NCBI GenBank assembly: GCA_947643415.1
Contig: CANRWA010000028.1
Span: 1-49,386 of the forward strand
Source of the DNA: an uncultured Clostridia bacterium
GTDB taxonomy: Bacteria > Bacillota > Clostridia > Lachnospirales > Lachnospiraceae
Direction of reading: 5' to 3'
DNA length: 49,386 nt
Below the pieces are notes generated by a model that saw only the letters and a program-made list of their open reading frames with translations, had not been told where the DNA came from and searched no databases. The first letter of the stretch is position 1, and each line of letters opens with the position of its first letter. The position numbers were made by a program, and so were the translations under genes. This document shows, piece by piece, positions 33,237-42,064 of the stretch.

Positions 33237-35582
33237 TCATTCACCGGGTTTGGTTGTCATCAGCCGGTACAGTTTCGTATTCTTCGGAAATGTATTCTCA
33301 AAGGGGACAATGTTCCCAGAACAGCGGATCAATCCATGTCCGGCGCCCACGTTGGTGATGTAGGAAAGCTGGTTGTCTGAAATGTTTAATAACCCCGCCA
33401 GTTCCTCCCGGTCTGTGCTTGCCTGATTCAAAAGTATCAAAAACTCACTGTTTGCCAGCATAAGCCTTGCCGTATCGGATTTCAGAAGTTCCTCGACATT
33501 CTGCGTAAGCCCCGTCACAAAACCGGAATATTTCCGAATCCTCTTATACAGGCGGTAGAAAAAGTCTGCGCTGTACTGGTAACGGAATAACAGATAAAAC
33601 TCATCGGCAAAAATCCATGTGGTCTTTCCCTTTTTCCAGTTCTGGATGACACGGTTGAAAATGCTGTCCAGTGTCACCAGCATGCCAAGGGGCATGAGCT
33701 GTTCCCCCAACTCCCGGATGTCATAATCAATGATCCTGCTCTTTGTATCCACATTGGTTCTCTGGGCAAAGGTGTTCAGGCTGCCGTTGATAAACAGTTC
33801 CGAGGACAGGGCAAGCCCCCTCGCCTCATATTCCGGCTGAAGCATAAGCTGCCGGTATAAATCTTTCAATGTTGGTATTTCACCCTGATACCCACTCTGG
33901 ATATAATTCCGGTACACATCTGCCGTACAGCGGTCAAGGATGGATTTCTCTCTGGCGGATAGATTCCCCGCCCCCACAAGCTGCTCAAACAGGGACAGGA
34001 TAAATTCCGACTTCTCAATCAACGGGTTCTTATCATCGCCATAGGCAGAATCCATATCCAGTGCATTCAAGTGGGTATCGGAAGTTGCCGATATGCGGAT
34101 GACTTCTCCACGCAGTTCTTCCACCAGTGACGTAAATTCCGACTCCGGATCGAGAATCAGAATGTCATCCTCCGTAGAAAGCGCGATGTCTACGATTTCT
34201 TCCTTTGCCGAGAAACTCTTTCCCGAACCGCTGACGCCGAGACGGAACGAATTACCGTTTAAGAGTTTCCTCCGGTCAGCCACCAGCATATTTTTACTGA
34301 CGGCATTCTGCCCGTAATAAATCCCGCCCGGCTGCATGATCTCCTGTGTATGGAATGGAATCAGCACAGCCGTGGACTCTGTGGTCATGGTACGCAGGGC
34401 ATTGATTTTACGCAGTCCGTATGGCAGGACGGTATTAAGCCCGTCCACCTGCTGCCATTTCAACGTGGAGAGCTGGCACAGATGTTTCCTCGCCACCGAA
34501 AGAAGCGTCTCCGTATCCGACTCCAACTGCTCCCTGCTGTCTGCCATATGCACCATCGTAAGCAGGCTGAACATCATACGTTGGTCGCGGGTGGTCAAAT
34601 CATCAAGCATTTCCTTTGTCTCTTTCCTCTGCAGTTCCATATCGTAAGGAACTACGGCAGAAAAGTTGTTATTCGCATTCTGCCGCCTCTGCCAGTTTGT
34701 TACATTGGTTTCCACGCCCAGCAGTTTATTCTGTATCTCACGCACCGCCTCATCCGTAGGTACCGGTAAAATATCAATGGACAGCATTAAGTCCCGGCTC
34801 AAATCACACAGTTCCGATATCATACTGTCTTTTACATAACTGGCATACTCCTGCATATATAAAACACGCCCGTATCTGTCCCCGATTTTGAAATAATCTT
34901 TGTGGAACTCCATGCTGTCCGGGCAAATCCAGTCCTTGAAACCATGCCCTTTTCTGGCGGCTTCCTTCAAATGGAACGGAAATGCCTGCGGGGTATCTGC
35001 CTTGAAAAAATCCCGGAATATCTGCAGGCGTTCCTCCGCCCCCATTTCTTCGCCAACAGACGAGAGCTTTGCCAGATGGGTAACGATATCTGTCCCCACA
35101 CGGGCAAAATATGTCCTTGCCTCATCGATGTTTTTCTTATGTACGCTGACGGTCAGGTAGCGTTCCTGACAGATGCTGTTGTTTGTGCCGCTGACCTTTG
35201 AGAGCAGCATTTCATTGTATTCCCTCCGGTACTCATCCAATCCATCCCCGATGGCTTTGCCGTCCCCTTTCAGCGGAATCAGCAGTGACTGCTCAAATTT
35301 TTCCTTATTAATCCTGCGGTTGTTCAGCGTAATCTTTGCCGAACAGCCGGAATCCAGCGCATTTAACAGTTCCGAATAGTCCAGAAACATTTCCGTCTTG
35401 TCCTGCTTGCTGGCGATGGAATAATTGATATCCGTAAAACGGAATGTCTTGGAAAACTTCCCCTCTGTCAGAAAAATCCCATCCGGCCATATCGTGCGGA
35501 TGGGAACTGCCTGCTGTACCGATTTTGGTACTTTGAATTTTACCCGGTCCATCCTGATGGACTGGTTCAGTGTCTTAATCAA
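33237..35582 (-). CDS. virB4: VirB4-like conjugation ATPase
   Basis: About 781 residues. The TTG at 35582 is chosen because AGGAGG lies 7 bases upstream and it forms a TTGA overlap with the PrgI stop. Walker A GVSGSGKS near residues 449-456, Walker B WIFADEFYLL near 645, then the conserved TGLTQNVEELL arm. VirB4 powers assembly and substrate entry of the type IV secretion channel at the inner face of the membrane. Operon with prgI upstream. Confidence 0.92.
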   Translation of the reverse strand: MIKTLNQSIRMDRVKFKVPKSVQQAVPIRTIWPDGIFLTEGKFSKTFRFTDINYSIASKQDKTEMFLDYSELLNALDSGCSAKITLNNRRINKEKFEQSLLIPLKGDGKAIGDGLDEYRREYNEMLLSKVSGTNNSICQERYLTVSVHKKNIDEARTYFARVGTDIVTHLAKLSSVGEEMGAEERLQIFRDFFKADTPQAFPFHLKEAARKGHGFKDWICPDSMEFHKDYFKIGDRYGRVLYMQEYASYVKDSMISELCDLSRDLMLSIDILPVPTDEAVREIQNKLLGVETNVTNWQRRQNANNNFSAVVPYDMELQRKETKEMLDDLTTRDQRMMFSLLTMVHMADSREQLESDTETLLSVARKHLCQLSTLKWQQVDGLNTVLPYGLRKINALRTMTTESTAVLIPFHTQEIMQPGGIYYGQNAVSKNMLVADRRKLLNGNSFRLGVSGSGKSFSAKEEIVDIALSTEDDILILDPESEFTSLVEELRGEVIRISATSDTHLNALDMDSAYGDDKNPLIEKSEFILSLFEQLVGAGNLSAREKSILDRCTADVYRNYIQSGYQGEIPTLKDLYRQLMLQPEYEARGLALSSELFINGSLNTFAQRTNVDTKSRIIDYDIRELGEQLMPLGMLVTLDSIFNRVIQNWKKGKTTWIFADEFYLLFRYQYSADFFYRLYKRIRKYSGFVTGLTQNVEELLKSDTARLMLANSEFLILLNQASTDREELAGLLNISDNQLSYITNVGAGHGLIRCSGNIVPFENTFPKNTKLYRLMTTKPGE

Positions 35583-35992
35583 CCGCACCCCTCCTTCCTT
35601 TTCTTTGCCTTTGCCCTCTTTCTGTATTTTTTCGCCAGTATCTCAGTCCCGTTCTTTCCGGATTTTTCCCCGGCAAGAATCGTTTCCTCCATGCAGGACA
35701 GATATAGATTTTCTGTCCGGTATAAAAGCCGTTTCGGATACAGCACCTCCGACTTGATAACTGCCCATAAAAACTGCTCCGCATTCATTCCATGATACTT
35801 AAAAAAGCCGCAGACTGCAAAAGGAGCGGCGCCGAGGACACACAGCCACCCGGTCACTTCCTCCCCAAGCAGAGTGTGGACACCGAAATAAATCCCCACC
35901 GCTGTCAGGATTGCCAGCACAGAGAAAAAACACTGGCGAAAGTCCAGCCCGAAGAACATGGATTCCTGATAATCACGGATTTCCTTATTCAT
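35579..35992 (-). CDS. PrgI-family conjugation membrane protein
   Basis: About 137 residues from the ATG at 35992 (GGAAG upstream), giving the usual PrgI N-terminus MNKEIRDYQESMFFGLDFRQ. Two membrane segments (~20-55), then a basic C-terminus. A longer form starting at a TTG (36079) that overlaps the PIN gene stop is possible but lacks a ribosome site. PrgI is the VirB3-like partner of VirB4 in Gram-positive T4SS. Confidence 0.82.
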   Translation of the reverse strand: MNKEIRDYQESMFFGLDFRQCFFSVLAILTAVGIYFGVHTLLGEEVTGWLCVLGAAPFAVCGFFKYHGMNAEQFLWAVIKSEVLYPKRLLYRTENLYLSCMEETILAGEKSGKNGTEILAKKYRKRAKAKKRKEGCG

Positions 35993-36075
35993 TTTTACTT
36001 CCAAAAGATCAACCTCTTTTTCAGGCACAAAAAGAGCAACCGTTTCCGATTGCCCTGTTTTCTTTCTTCCCTGAT

Positions 36076-36474
36076 TCAATATTTTTCTATAAATTCACTC
36101 ATCGTCATAATCTCCGGGTACTCTGTTTCCACCACCCGCAAATCCTTATCCCCAGTTACCAGTATATCAATATTTTCCAAAATGGCAGTGGCAAGGATTG
36201 GCGTATCCTTGCTGTCCCTTACCGCAGGAAAATCTTCCAGATTTAAGTCCTTTGGTGTGTAGACCAGTTCAAACGGCAGTTCATAGAAAAACTGCTCCAG
36301 AATCTTTTTACGTTCCGGAAACTTCCTGTCTACCACAAACCGCAGTTCTTCAATCACATAGTCGCATAACACAATCCGGTTCCCAAGCCCCACCTGTCTG
36401 GTAAATTCCCGTGTCACCCCGGAGGGAAAGAAGATGATGGAAATCAGTATATTTGTATCTAACATAATCCTCAT
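36076..36474 (-). CDS. PIN-domain toxin
   Basis: 132 residues; GGGGGAG 7 bases before the ATG. PIN nuclease fold with acidic residues in IMLDTNILIS, YVIEEL, VRDSKDTPILATA and VTGDKDL, of the COG1569 toxin family. Probably cleaves RNA unless held by the AbrB-like antitoxin encoded 3 bases upstream. Confidence 0.88.
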   Translation of the reverse strand: MRIMLDTNILISIIFFPSGVTREFTRQVGLGNRIVLCDYVIEELRFVVDRKFPERKKILEQFFYELPFELVYTPKDLNLEDFPAVRDSKDTPILATAILENIDILVTGDKDLRVVETEYPEIMTMSEFIEKY

Positions 36475-36477
36475 CTG

Positions 36478-36735
36478 CTATCTCCCCCTGCGTTCTTCCC
36501 GGATTTCCTTCACGTAATCCTGCATCTCTTTTTCAGACTGGAAACCGGCCTCTGCCGCTGCGCCACGGAATCCTTCTTCTACACGTTTAAATGCCATGTT
36601 TACCGCATTTTCAATATAAAACCTTCCGTTTTCCTCCAGTATCAGTACCTTATCCCCGGTATTCAGATGCAAGCGGTTTCTTACGGATACGGGTATGGTA
36701 ATCTGCCCCTTGCTCGATATTTTTGCGATTTCCAT
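36478..36735 (-). CDS. AbrB/MazE-type antitoxin
   Basis: 85 residues. N-terminal swapped-hairpin domain AKISSKGQITIPVSVRNRLH (DNA binding), then a helical tail that should wrap the toxin. First gene of the toxin-antitoxin pair, inserted between the VirB6-like and PrgI genes of the transfer operon. Confidence 0.88.
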   Translation of the reverse strand: MEIAKISSKGQITIPVSVRNRLHLNTGDKVLILEENGRFYIENAVNMAFKRVEEGFRGAAAEAGFQSEKEMQDYVKEIREERRGR

Positions 36736-36868
36736 CTGCTGTTCTCTCCTTTTCTTTCTTTGATTTCTTTACTTCCTTTACCTACAGTATAGGCGTTTTC
36801 TGCACTTTATGCAAGGAAAAAGCGAAAATAAAAACCGTTAACTTTTTCCAGCCGTAATTCCTGACCGC

Positions 36869-37708
36869 CTACAATCCCATCATCTCTTTTACAATCCGGT
36901 CAGATGCCTTTACCGCTCCTACCAGAATCAGCAGATTAAATACCAGTTCCCCGATATATTCCCATACCACCGTCACGGCAGACATATCCGCACTTCCCAC
37001 TGCTGGCGGACTTGCCGCATAGGCAGAAAATATAATACATGCCAGTACGATGACTGCCCCCTCCAGACAGACTCCCACATAGGAACGGATAAAGTTCTTC
37101 CCGATGGACTGTGTCGGTTCACCGGCAAAAGTGGCAACCGGGACGGGGGCAATCGCCGTGTACATATACAGCTTGAACATCCTGCCGTAAACGGTCAGTA
37201 TCATGATAAACGATAAAATGGTTATCAGAAGACTGCCAAGCAACGTCACAATCCAGAGCGGAATGGATTCCAGCATTCCCACGGACTCCACCTTTTCTAC
37301 GACAGCCTCCGGAAGCTGCGTGACATTTCCTCCCGTCATTCCCGATTTTTCCATAATCGTAGAAACGATTCCCTGCACAATCGAGAAAATGGCCGTCATC
37401 AGTTCCATGCCATATTTTACCGCCCCCTGTGCCAGTGCAAAACGGATAAAGGCTTTTAGGGCATGCTCCGGCTTTTTCATATCCGCAAAACTGCCGCAGG
37501 TCTTTACAATACCCACGGCAAAAAACAAAACCAGAAGCCCGTAACCGATTCCCTTCAATGCGCCATTCACTGTATTCATCACATCCCATATGGCGCCGCC
37601 CTTAAACTTTTCCGGGTCCTGCGATAACAGGGTCCAAATTTCTGACAGCTTTTCATTCCATGTTTCCAGTGCAGAATTTAAGTTCTGCACAATCCAGTTA
37701 TCACTCAA
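36869..37708 (-). CDS. VirB6/TrbL-like conjugation membrane protein
   Basis: 279 residues from a TTG preceded by AAGGGG. Six or so membrane segments, with the central YGRMFKLYMYTAIAPVPVATFAG motif of the VirB6/TrbL-like proteins in Firmicutes T4SS. Forms the inner membrane pore of the transfer channel. Lies between the pilin-like gene and the toxin-antitoxin pair. Confidence 0.82.
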   Translation of the reverse strand: MSDNWIVQNLNSALETWNEKLSEIWTLLSQDPEKFKGGAIWDVMNTVNGALKGIGYGLLVLFFAVGIVKTCGSFADMKKPEHALKAFIRFALAQGAVKYGMELMTAIFSIVQGIVSTIMEKSGMTGGNVTQLPEAVVEKVESVGMLESIPLWIVTLLGSLLITILSFIMILTVYGRMFKLYMYTAIAPVPVATFAGEPTQSIGKNFIRSYVGVCLEGAVIVLACIIFSAYAASPPAVGSADMSAVTVVWEYIGELVFNLLILVGAVKASDRIVKEMMGL

Positions 37709-37748
37709 ATCTGTTTCACCCCTTCCAAACTTTCATCATCCTGAATTT

Positions 37749-38105
37749 TTATTTTGTAATCAAATCCAGAATCTCTTTGGCAAAGGTGATGATGATCCCG
37801 CCTGCCAGCGTCAGAAAACCATTCGCCCTCTGGCTCGGATCGTGGCTCTTTAAACTCAACCCCACCTGCACAATGCCAAAGCCTAACAGAATCAGGCCAA
37901 TGGCACGGATCAGGGAAAAAACAAAAGAGGACAGGTTGTTGACTACCTTCAACGGATCATCTGCGGCATAAGCGCTTACCGCCCCAAAACAAAGGCCAAG
38001 CACCAGCACCGAATACAGGACAAACATCTTCTTCTGCCCCGCTTTCATGGGAAGCGGACGTGTTTCCTTCTTCTTATTTTTCTGTTTCCATATCTGAAAT
38101 TTCAT
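37749..38105 (-). CDS. VirB2-like pilin/membrane protein (Maff2 type)
   Basis: 118 residues; the ATG at 38105 has GGAGG 7 bases upstream. A signal-like hydrophobic segment (FVLYSVLVLGLCFGAVSAYA) ends near a likely cleavage site after AYA. A second pair of membrane segments follows (FSLIRAIGLILLGFGIVQVG, GFLTLAGGIIITFAKEI). Resembles VirB2/TrbC-type small transfer proteins of Gram-positive ICEs. Confidence 0.75.
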   Translation of the reverse strand: MKFQIWKQKNKKKETRPLPMKAGQKKMFVLYSVLVLGLCFGAVSAYAADDPLKVVNNLSSFVFSLIRAIGLILLGFGIVQVGLSLKSHDPSQRANGFLTLAGGIIITFAKEILDLITK

Positions 38106-38189
38106 TGGCATACCTCCATTCTCGAAAGGGATGGCATTTTCCCGGCGCTCTGCCGCCCATCCCTGAAGTTTAATTGTTTGATAAATAAG

Positions 38190-39938
38190 TTACTGCAACA
38201 TCTTTCTTTCATCTTTCTCCGGCAAAATTTTCTGCCGAGAGCAGTTCATAGTCCCCACAACGGCTTTCATCAAAGGCAAACATATCGTGGGCCAAAGGCG
38301 CCTTTGCATAGTCATACGGTTTAGCCCCTCCGTCCTCTGTATCCCTGATATTGGATGTTTCATCAGGTCGTATTTTCTATCCATGACGGGACGCTCCCCA
38401 CGGATGAACAGGATGGAATCCCGGTTATCCAACATCCGCACCTCGTCCGGCGTCAGCAGTTCCCTCCCGCTCTGCTGGAAGTTCGTCGAATAACTGCCTG
38501 ACCGTCCTCTCGTCTGTCCGTAGGTGTTGGTATCGATGGTCTCCTTGCCAAGCAGTTCCGAAACATATTTATGCGTTTCTTTTTCATTGCCGCCCAGATA
38601 TAGCAGTTCATCGCAATTGCCCACCAGACTCTCCCATGAATCCTTGAACAGAGCCTTAATCTGACTCATGTTTTGGACGATGATGCTGCAGAACAACGAA
38701 CGGGAACGGCAGGTGGCAAGGATTTTTTCAAAGTCATCCGGCAGCGATACATTCGCCCACTCGTCCATGATGCAGTTTACCATCATGGGAAGCCGTCCTC
38801 CGTATTTCCGATCTGCCACATAATATAACGTCTGAAATAACTGGCTGTATACCATGCCGACCAGATAATTCAGGCTGGTGTCCGCATCCGGGATGCAGCA
38901 GAACAACGCCACCTTTTTCTCCCCGATGCTGGCAAGGTCCAGTTCGTCCGTACAGGTCAGGTTAGCAATCTGGCGCAGATTGAAAGCCGCCAACCTCACG
39001 CCTACGGAAATCAAAATACTTTTTGCCGTCTTTCCTGCCGCCTGCTTGTAAATATGGTACTGCTTGACCGCAATGCTTTCCGGCTCCCGCATCTCCAGCC
39101 TCTCAAATAAAATGTCCAAAGGCGATTCGTATTCCTCGTCATCCTCCTTTACCTGTGCGGAGCCAAGCATTTCCATAATCATGGCAAAGTTCTGTTCCTC
39201 CGGAGGCGCCTCATGCAAAAGGTACATCATCAGCGCCTGCAAAAGAGCCGTCTCACTTTTCTCCCAGAACGGGTCTGTACTCTGCGCGCCTTTTGGCGTA
39301 GTGTTTTTTATCAGGTTGTGAATCAGGCGCAGCACGTCTTTGTCATCCTGCACATAGCAGAATGGGTTATAGCAAAAAGAAGTGTCCGGGTTGATTAAAT
39401 CAAACACCCGGACTTCGTATCCCTTCTTTTGCAGGAGGCCGCCCGTCTTTCGGAGAAGCTCTGCCTTGGGATCAGTGATTACCATAGAGCAGTTGCACTG
39501 CATAATATTGGGCAGGGCATATCCTCTGGACTTTCCCGCGCCAGAACCGCCCACCACCAGCACATTCAAATTCCTTCTGTGCCGGTAGCAGTTTAACCCG
39601 ATGCGCAGGTTTTGTGTCAACAGCAGGTTCTCACTGTATGGCTTATCCCTGTATCTCTTACAGATACGCAGGGCATCTCCCCATCTGGCGGAGCCGTGTT
39701 CCTCTCCCCTGCGGTAGTTTCTTTTGTTTGAATAAAAAATGCCGATTCCTATGCCATACAATACCGTACAGACAAGAACCGACTTCAGCGTATATTGATT
39801 CGCATGCAGGTCAAAAGGGTGGTTCAGCTTTTCTGTCACCGCCTCCAGTATCTCCATGAAATTCCCGACACCGCAGGCAGAATCCGCAATCAACACAGCC
39901 ACCCACCAGACAACCGGGAGGGCAAGAATCCAGACCAT
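38190..39938 (-). CDS. virD4: VirD4/TraG coupling ATPase with frameshifted C-terminus
   Basis: About 582 residues from the ATG at 39938 (AGGAAG upstream; earlier in-frame starts run into the DUF4314 gene). Two N-terminal membrane segments, EEHGSARWGDA, Walker A GGSGAGKS near 130-137, Walker B CIMDEWANV near 400. It delivers the relaxase-DNA complex to the channel. After KYDLMKHP (about 38352) the frame diverges; one base back the frame reads NIRDTEDGGAKPYDYAKAPL and on to an acidic end MFAFDESRCGDYELLSAENF with TGA at 38209-38211. One A is missing from a short A run, replacing the last ~50 residues. Confidence 0.85.
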   Translation of the reverse strand: MVWILALPVVWWVAVLIADSACGVGNFMEILEAVTEKLNHPFDLHANQYTLKSVLVCTVLYGIGIGIFYSNKRNYRRGEEHGSARWGDALRICKRYRDKPYSENLLLTQNLRIGLNCYRHRRNLNVLVVGGSGAGKSRGYALPNIMQCNCSMVITDPKAELLRKTGGLLQKKGYEVRVFDLINPDTSFCYNPFCYVQDDKDVLRLIHNLIKNTTPKGAQSTDPFWEKSETALLQALMMYLLHEAPPEEQNFAMIMEMLGSAQVKEDDEEYESPLDILFERLEMREPESIAVKQYHIYKQAAGKTAKSILISVGVRLAAFNLRQIANLTCTDELDLASIGEKKVALFCCIPDADTSLNYLVGMVYSQLFQTLYYVADRKYGGRLPMMVNCIMDEWANVSLPDDFEKILATCRSRSLFCSIIVQNMSQIKALFKDSWESLVGNCDELLYLGGNEKETHKYVSELLGKETIDTNTYGQTRGRSGSYSTNFQQSGRELLTPDEVRMLDNRDSILFIRGERPVMDRKYDLMKHPISGIQRTEGLNRMTMQRRLWPTICLPLMKAVVGTMNCSRQKILPEKDERKMLQ

Positions 39939-39961
39939 CCAGTCTGACTTCCTGCCCCCCG

Positions 39962-40216
39962 TTACCGGGATACTTCCCCCTTTCTTTTCGATTTCTCCGG
40001 GGCAGCTTCCTTGTGAAAGGAATCTCTCTCCGTCAGCGCCAGCGTACTTCCATTCTCCCACTGCACATGTATCTGTCCGGCGTCATCCACATAAAATACT
40101 TCACCCTTTAACCCGGACGGCATCTGCGGCTCGCCCTCCATGTTGTCAAGGCACAGCCTCGTTCCTTTGGGATAGCGTTTCCGCAACATTTCCACCCTGT
40201 TTCTGTCCATCTCCAA
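39962..40216 (-). CDS. DUF4314-domain protein
   Basis: 84 residues from a TTG with GGAGG 8 bases upstream (an ATG two codons in is possible). Contains RYPKGTRLCLDNMEGEPQMP and GEVFYVDDAGQIHVQWENGS, the DUF4314 SH3-like fold common next to virD4 in Clostridia ICEs. Function unknown. Confidence 0.8.
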   Translation of the reverse strand: MEMDRNRVEMLRKRYPKGTRLCLDNMEGEPQMPSGLKGEVFYVDDAGQIHVQWENGSTLALTERDSFHKEAAPEKSKRKGEVSR

Positions 40217-40285
40217 TACACATTCCTCCTTCCATTCGGCGTTTTCCCGCCGCCTGCTCTTTCTATTTTAGAATTATCTTATTTC

Positions 40286-41248
40286 CTAGCGCTCTGGCTG
40301 TTTCCTCGCCTTGGATTTACTTTCTTTAGACTTTGCGGACTTTTCTGTTTTTGCTTCTGGTATGGTAAATTCCTCGGCGGCTACCTCCTGCTGCATCTCC
40401 CCAAGGTTGCGACCGATCTGACTGCCGATGCCGTATGCTGCCGTCCGGATATCGCCTACCACAGCCCGCAGTTCTTTCGGGTCTTTTGTGCCATTCTCCT
40501 GCTGTTCGCACACCCTGCTGAAATTGAACCCGCTTGTATCCACACCGTACTTCTGTGCCACCACATAAGCCGCACAGTATGCCTGCGCTGACACTCCTGC
40601 CCGGCTGTAACTGCCATCATGCCGATCAAGAGCGGCACAGGCCAGTTCCCGATTGATGGCATGGAAAGTTACCGTGTCATCCATTCCATTGCGCACATAG
40701 ACAGTACGCTGTTTCGGTATGTACTGTGCCTGCACGTTGTCCGGCAGATTATCCGCCACCTGCACATTTACCTTATTGTCTCTCAGCAGGGCTTCCATCA
40801 GCTCATCCATGCTTTTTTGTTCTGGCGGTTCCGGCTGTTTCATCCGCACCTGCGAGACATCGTATACCCTGCGGATGGTGTACCCCTGCTCCGTGACTCC
40901 GTCCTTTTCGTACTCCTGCGAAGCAATAAAACGGTATCCATGTACCCCGCTCTTAATGGTCCGGCCTTCCTCCTTCCATTTCTCAAATGTCTTTACCTGC
41001 CGTATCTCCGGATTCTGGCTGTACAGCAGAAGCAGGTTTGCTGTCTTTTGCGGACGGCACTGCGCCATAAAATCAAGAAATCCTTTCAGGGACTCTCCAT
41101 CTTTAAATACATCCTGCGCCTTGGCATCCACTTCTGCCCACAGTTCTTCCCGCTCCTGTTTTTTCTGCGCCGCATATTCCTCCTTTGACAGACGGCCTTC
41201 TTCTTTTGGTGTTTCCCCGCCACTATTCTAATATTTGTTTAAATCCAT
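40286..41248 (-). pseudogene. ArdC/ImmA-like ICE protein, interrupted by one early TAG
   Basis: GGAGGG lies 5 bases before ATG 41248, which begins MDLNKY; codon 7 is TAG (41228-41230). The same frame then runs open for 313 codons (NSGGETPKEEGRLSKEEYAA... to the stop at 40286). The N-terminal half is an ArdC-like ssDNA-binding domain (FMAQCRPQKTANLLLLYSQN, KTFEKWKEEGRTIKSGVHGY). The C-terminal half looks like the ArdC peptidase domain, but the HExxH motif is replaced (AINRELACAALDRHDG). Translation could only resume at a GTG (41131) without a clear ribosome site. Antirestriction or ssDNA-protection role inferred. Confidence 0.75.
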
Positions 41249-41297
41249 ATCTTCCCTCCATTCACACACGCCTTTGTTGTGCAAAGCCATGTAATGA

Positions 41298-42059
41298 TTA
41301 TTTTTGCAAATGATTCTTTTTATGTTTCTGTTTCTTCTGCGGTATCTGACTCCGCTCCTTCTTCGCTGCCCTCTGTATCTCTTTCTCCCGGCGGATTTCC
41401 TTTAATTCCTCACGGACAGAGGGCTTCTCAGCTCCCTTTTCCCGCCTGATAGAAGTATCGCTGCTGTGCGAGGAAAGCTTTGACGGATTCCCGTCCTCCG
41501 CCTCCTTCGCCTGTGTAAAATTTTCTTGGCCGGCATCTGCATCACCGAAATTAAAATCTTCCTCGAAATCACTAATTTCAAAGCGCACTTCCCCTTCCGG
41601 CATCTCTACGGTCTCTGTCCTGCCTGTTGCCACTGCTTCCTTTTCTTCTGTTTCCATATCCTTATGAACAGCCTGCCCGCTCTCTGATTTCAAATAGTCG
41701 AGTCCCATCCTGTCCATGATACGGTTGACCTTGGCTGCGTCATCCGCAAAAACCATGATTTCACAGTGTTTCGGATTCTTTCTGTCACGAATGCCTACAT
41801 AGAGAAGTCCGTGGCGTTTCGCCTCCCGGTTAAATTCCCGCATCTTTTCCCCGGACACTGTAAAAAATTTCAGTGGCCGGTTTTCCTTTAACATGCGCAT
41901 CATGCGGGTTTTCCCATAAGATTTCTTCTGGTCCTTTAACACCGCCGCAATAAAGATGGCTAAGTTCTTTGCCATTGCACCGGACAGCCTGAGACCATGA
42001 TCCAGACCGTCAAGGGAATAACGGACTACCTGATCCGCTGCCTCGCCTCCATAATTCAT
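41298..42059 (-). CDS. PcfB-family (DUF3801) conjugation protein
   Basis: About 253 residues from ATG 42059 with AAAGGAGG upstream. DUF3801 core: VLKDQKKSYGKTRMMRML, LKFFTVSGEKMREFNREAKR, KHCEIMVFADDAAKVNRIMD. Charged, low-complexity C-terminus rich in Lys/Glu. PcfB-type proteins help link the relaxosome to the VirD4 coupling protein. Starts 5 bases after the relaxase stop. Confidence 0.83.
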   Translation of the reverse strand: MNYGGEAADQVVRYSLDGLDHGLRLSGAMAKNLAIFIAAVLKDQKKSYGKTRMMRMLKENRPLKFFTVSGEKMREFNREAKRHGLLYVGIRDRKNPKHCEIMVFADDAAKVNRIMDRMGLDYLKSESGQAVHKDMETEEKEAVATGRTETVEMPEGEVRFEISDFEEDFNFGDADAGQENFTQAKEAEDGNPSKLSSHSSDTSIRREKGAEKPSVREELKEIRREKEIQRAAKKERSQIPQKKQKHKKNHLQK

Positions 42060-42064
42060 GCCTG

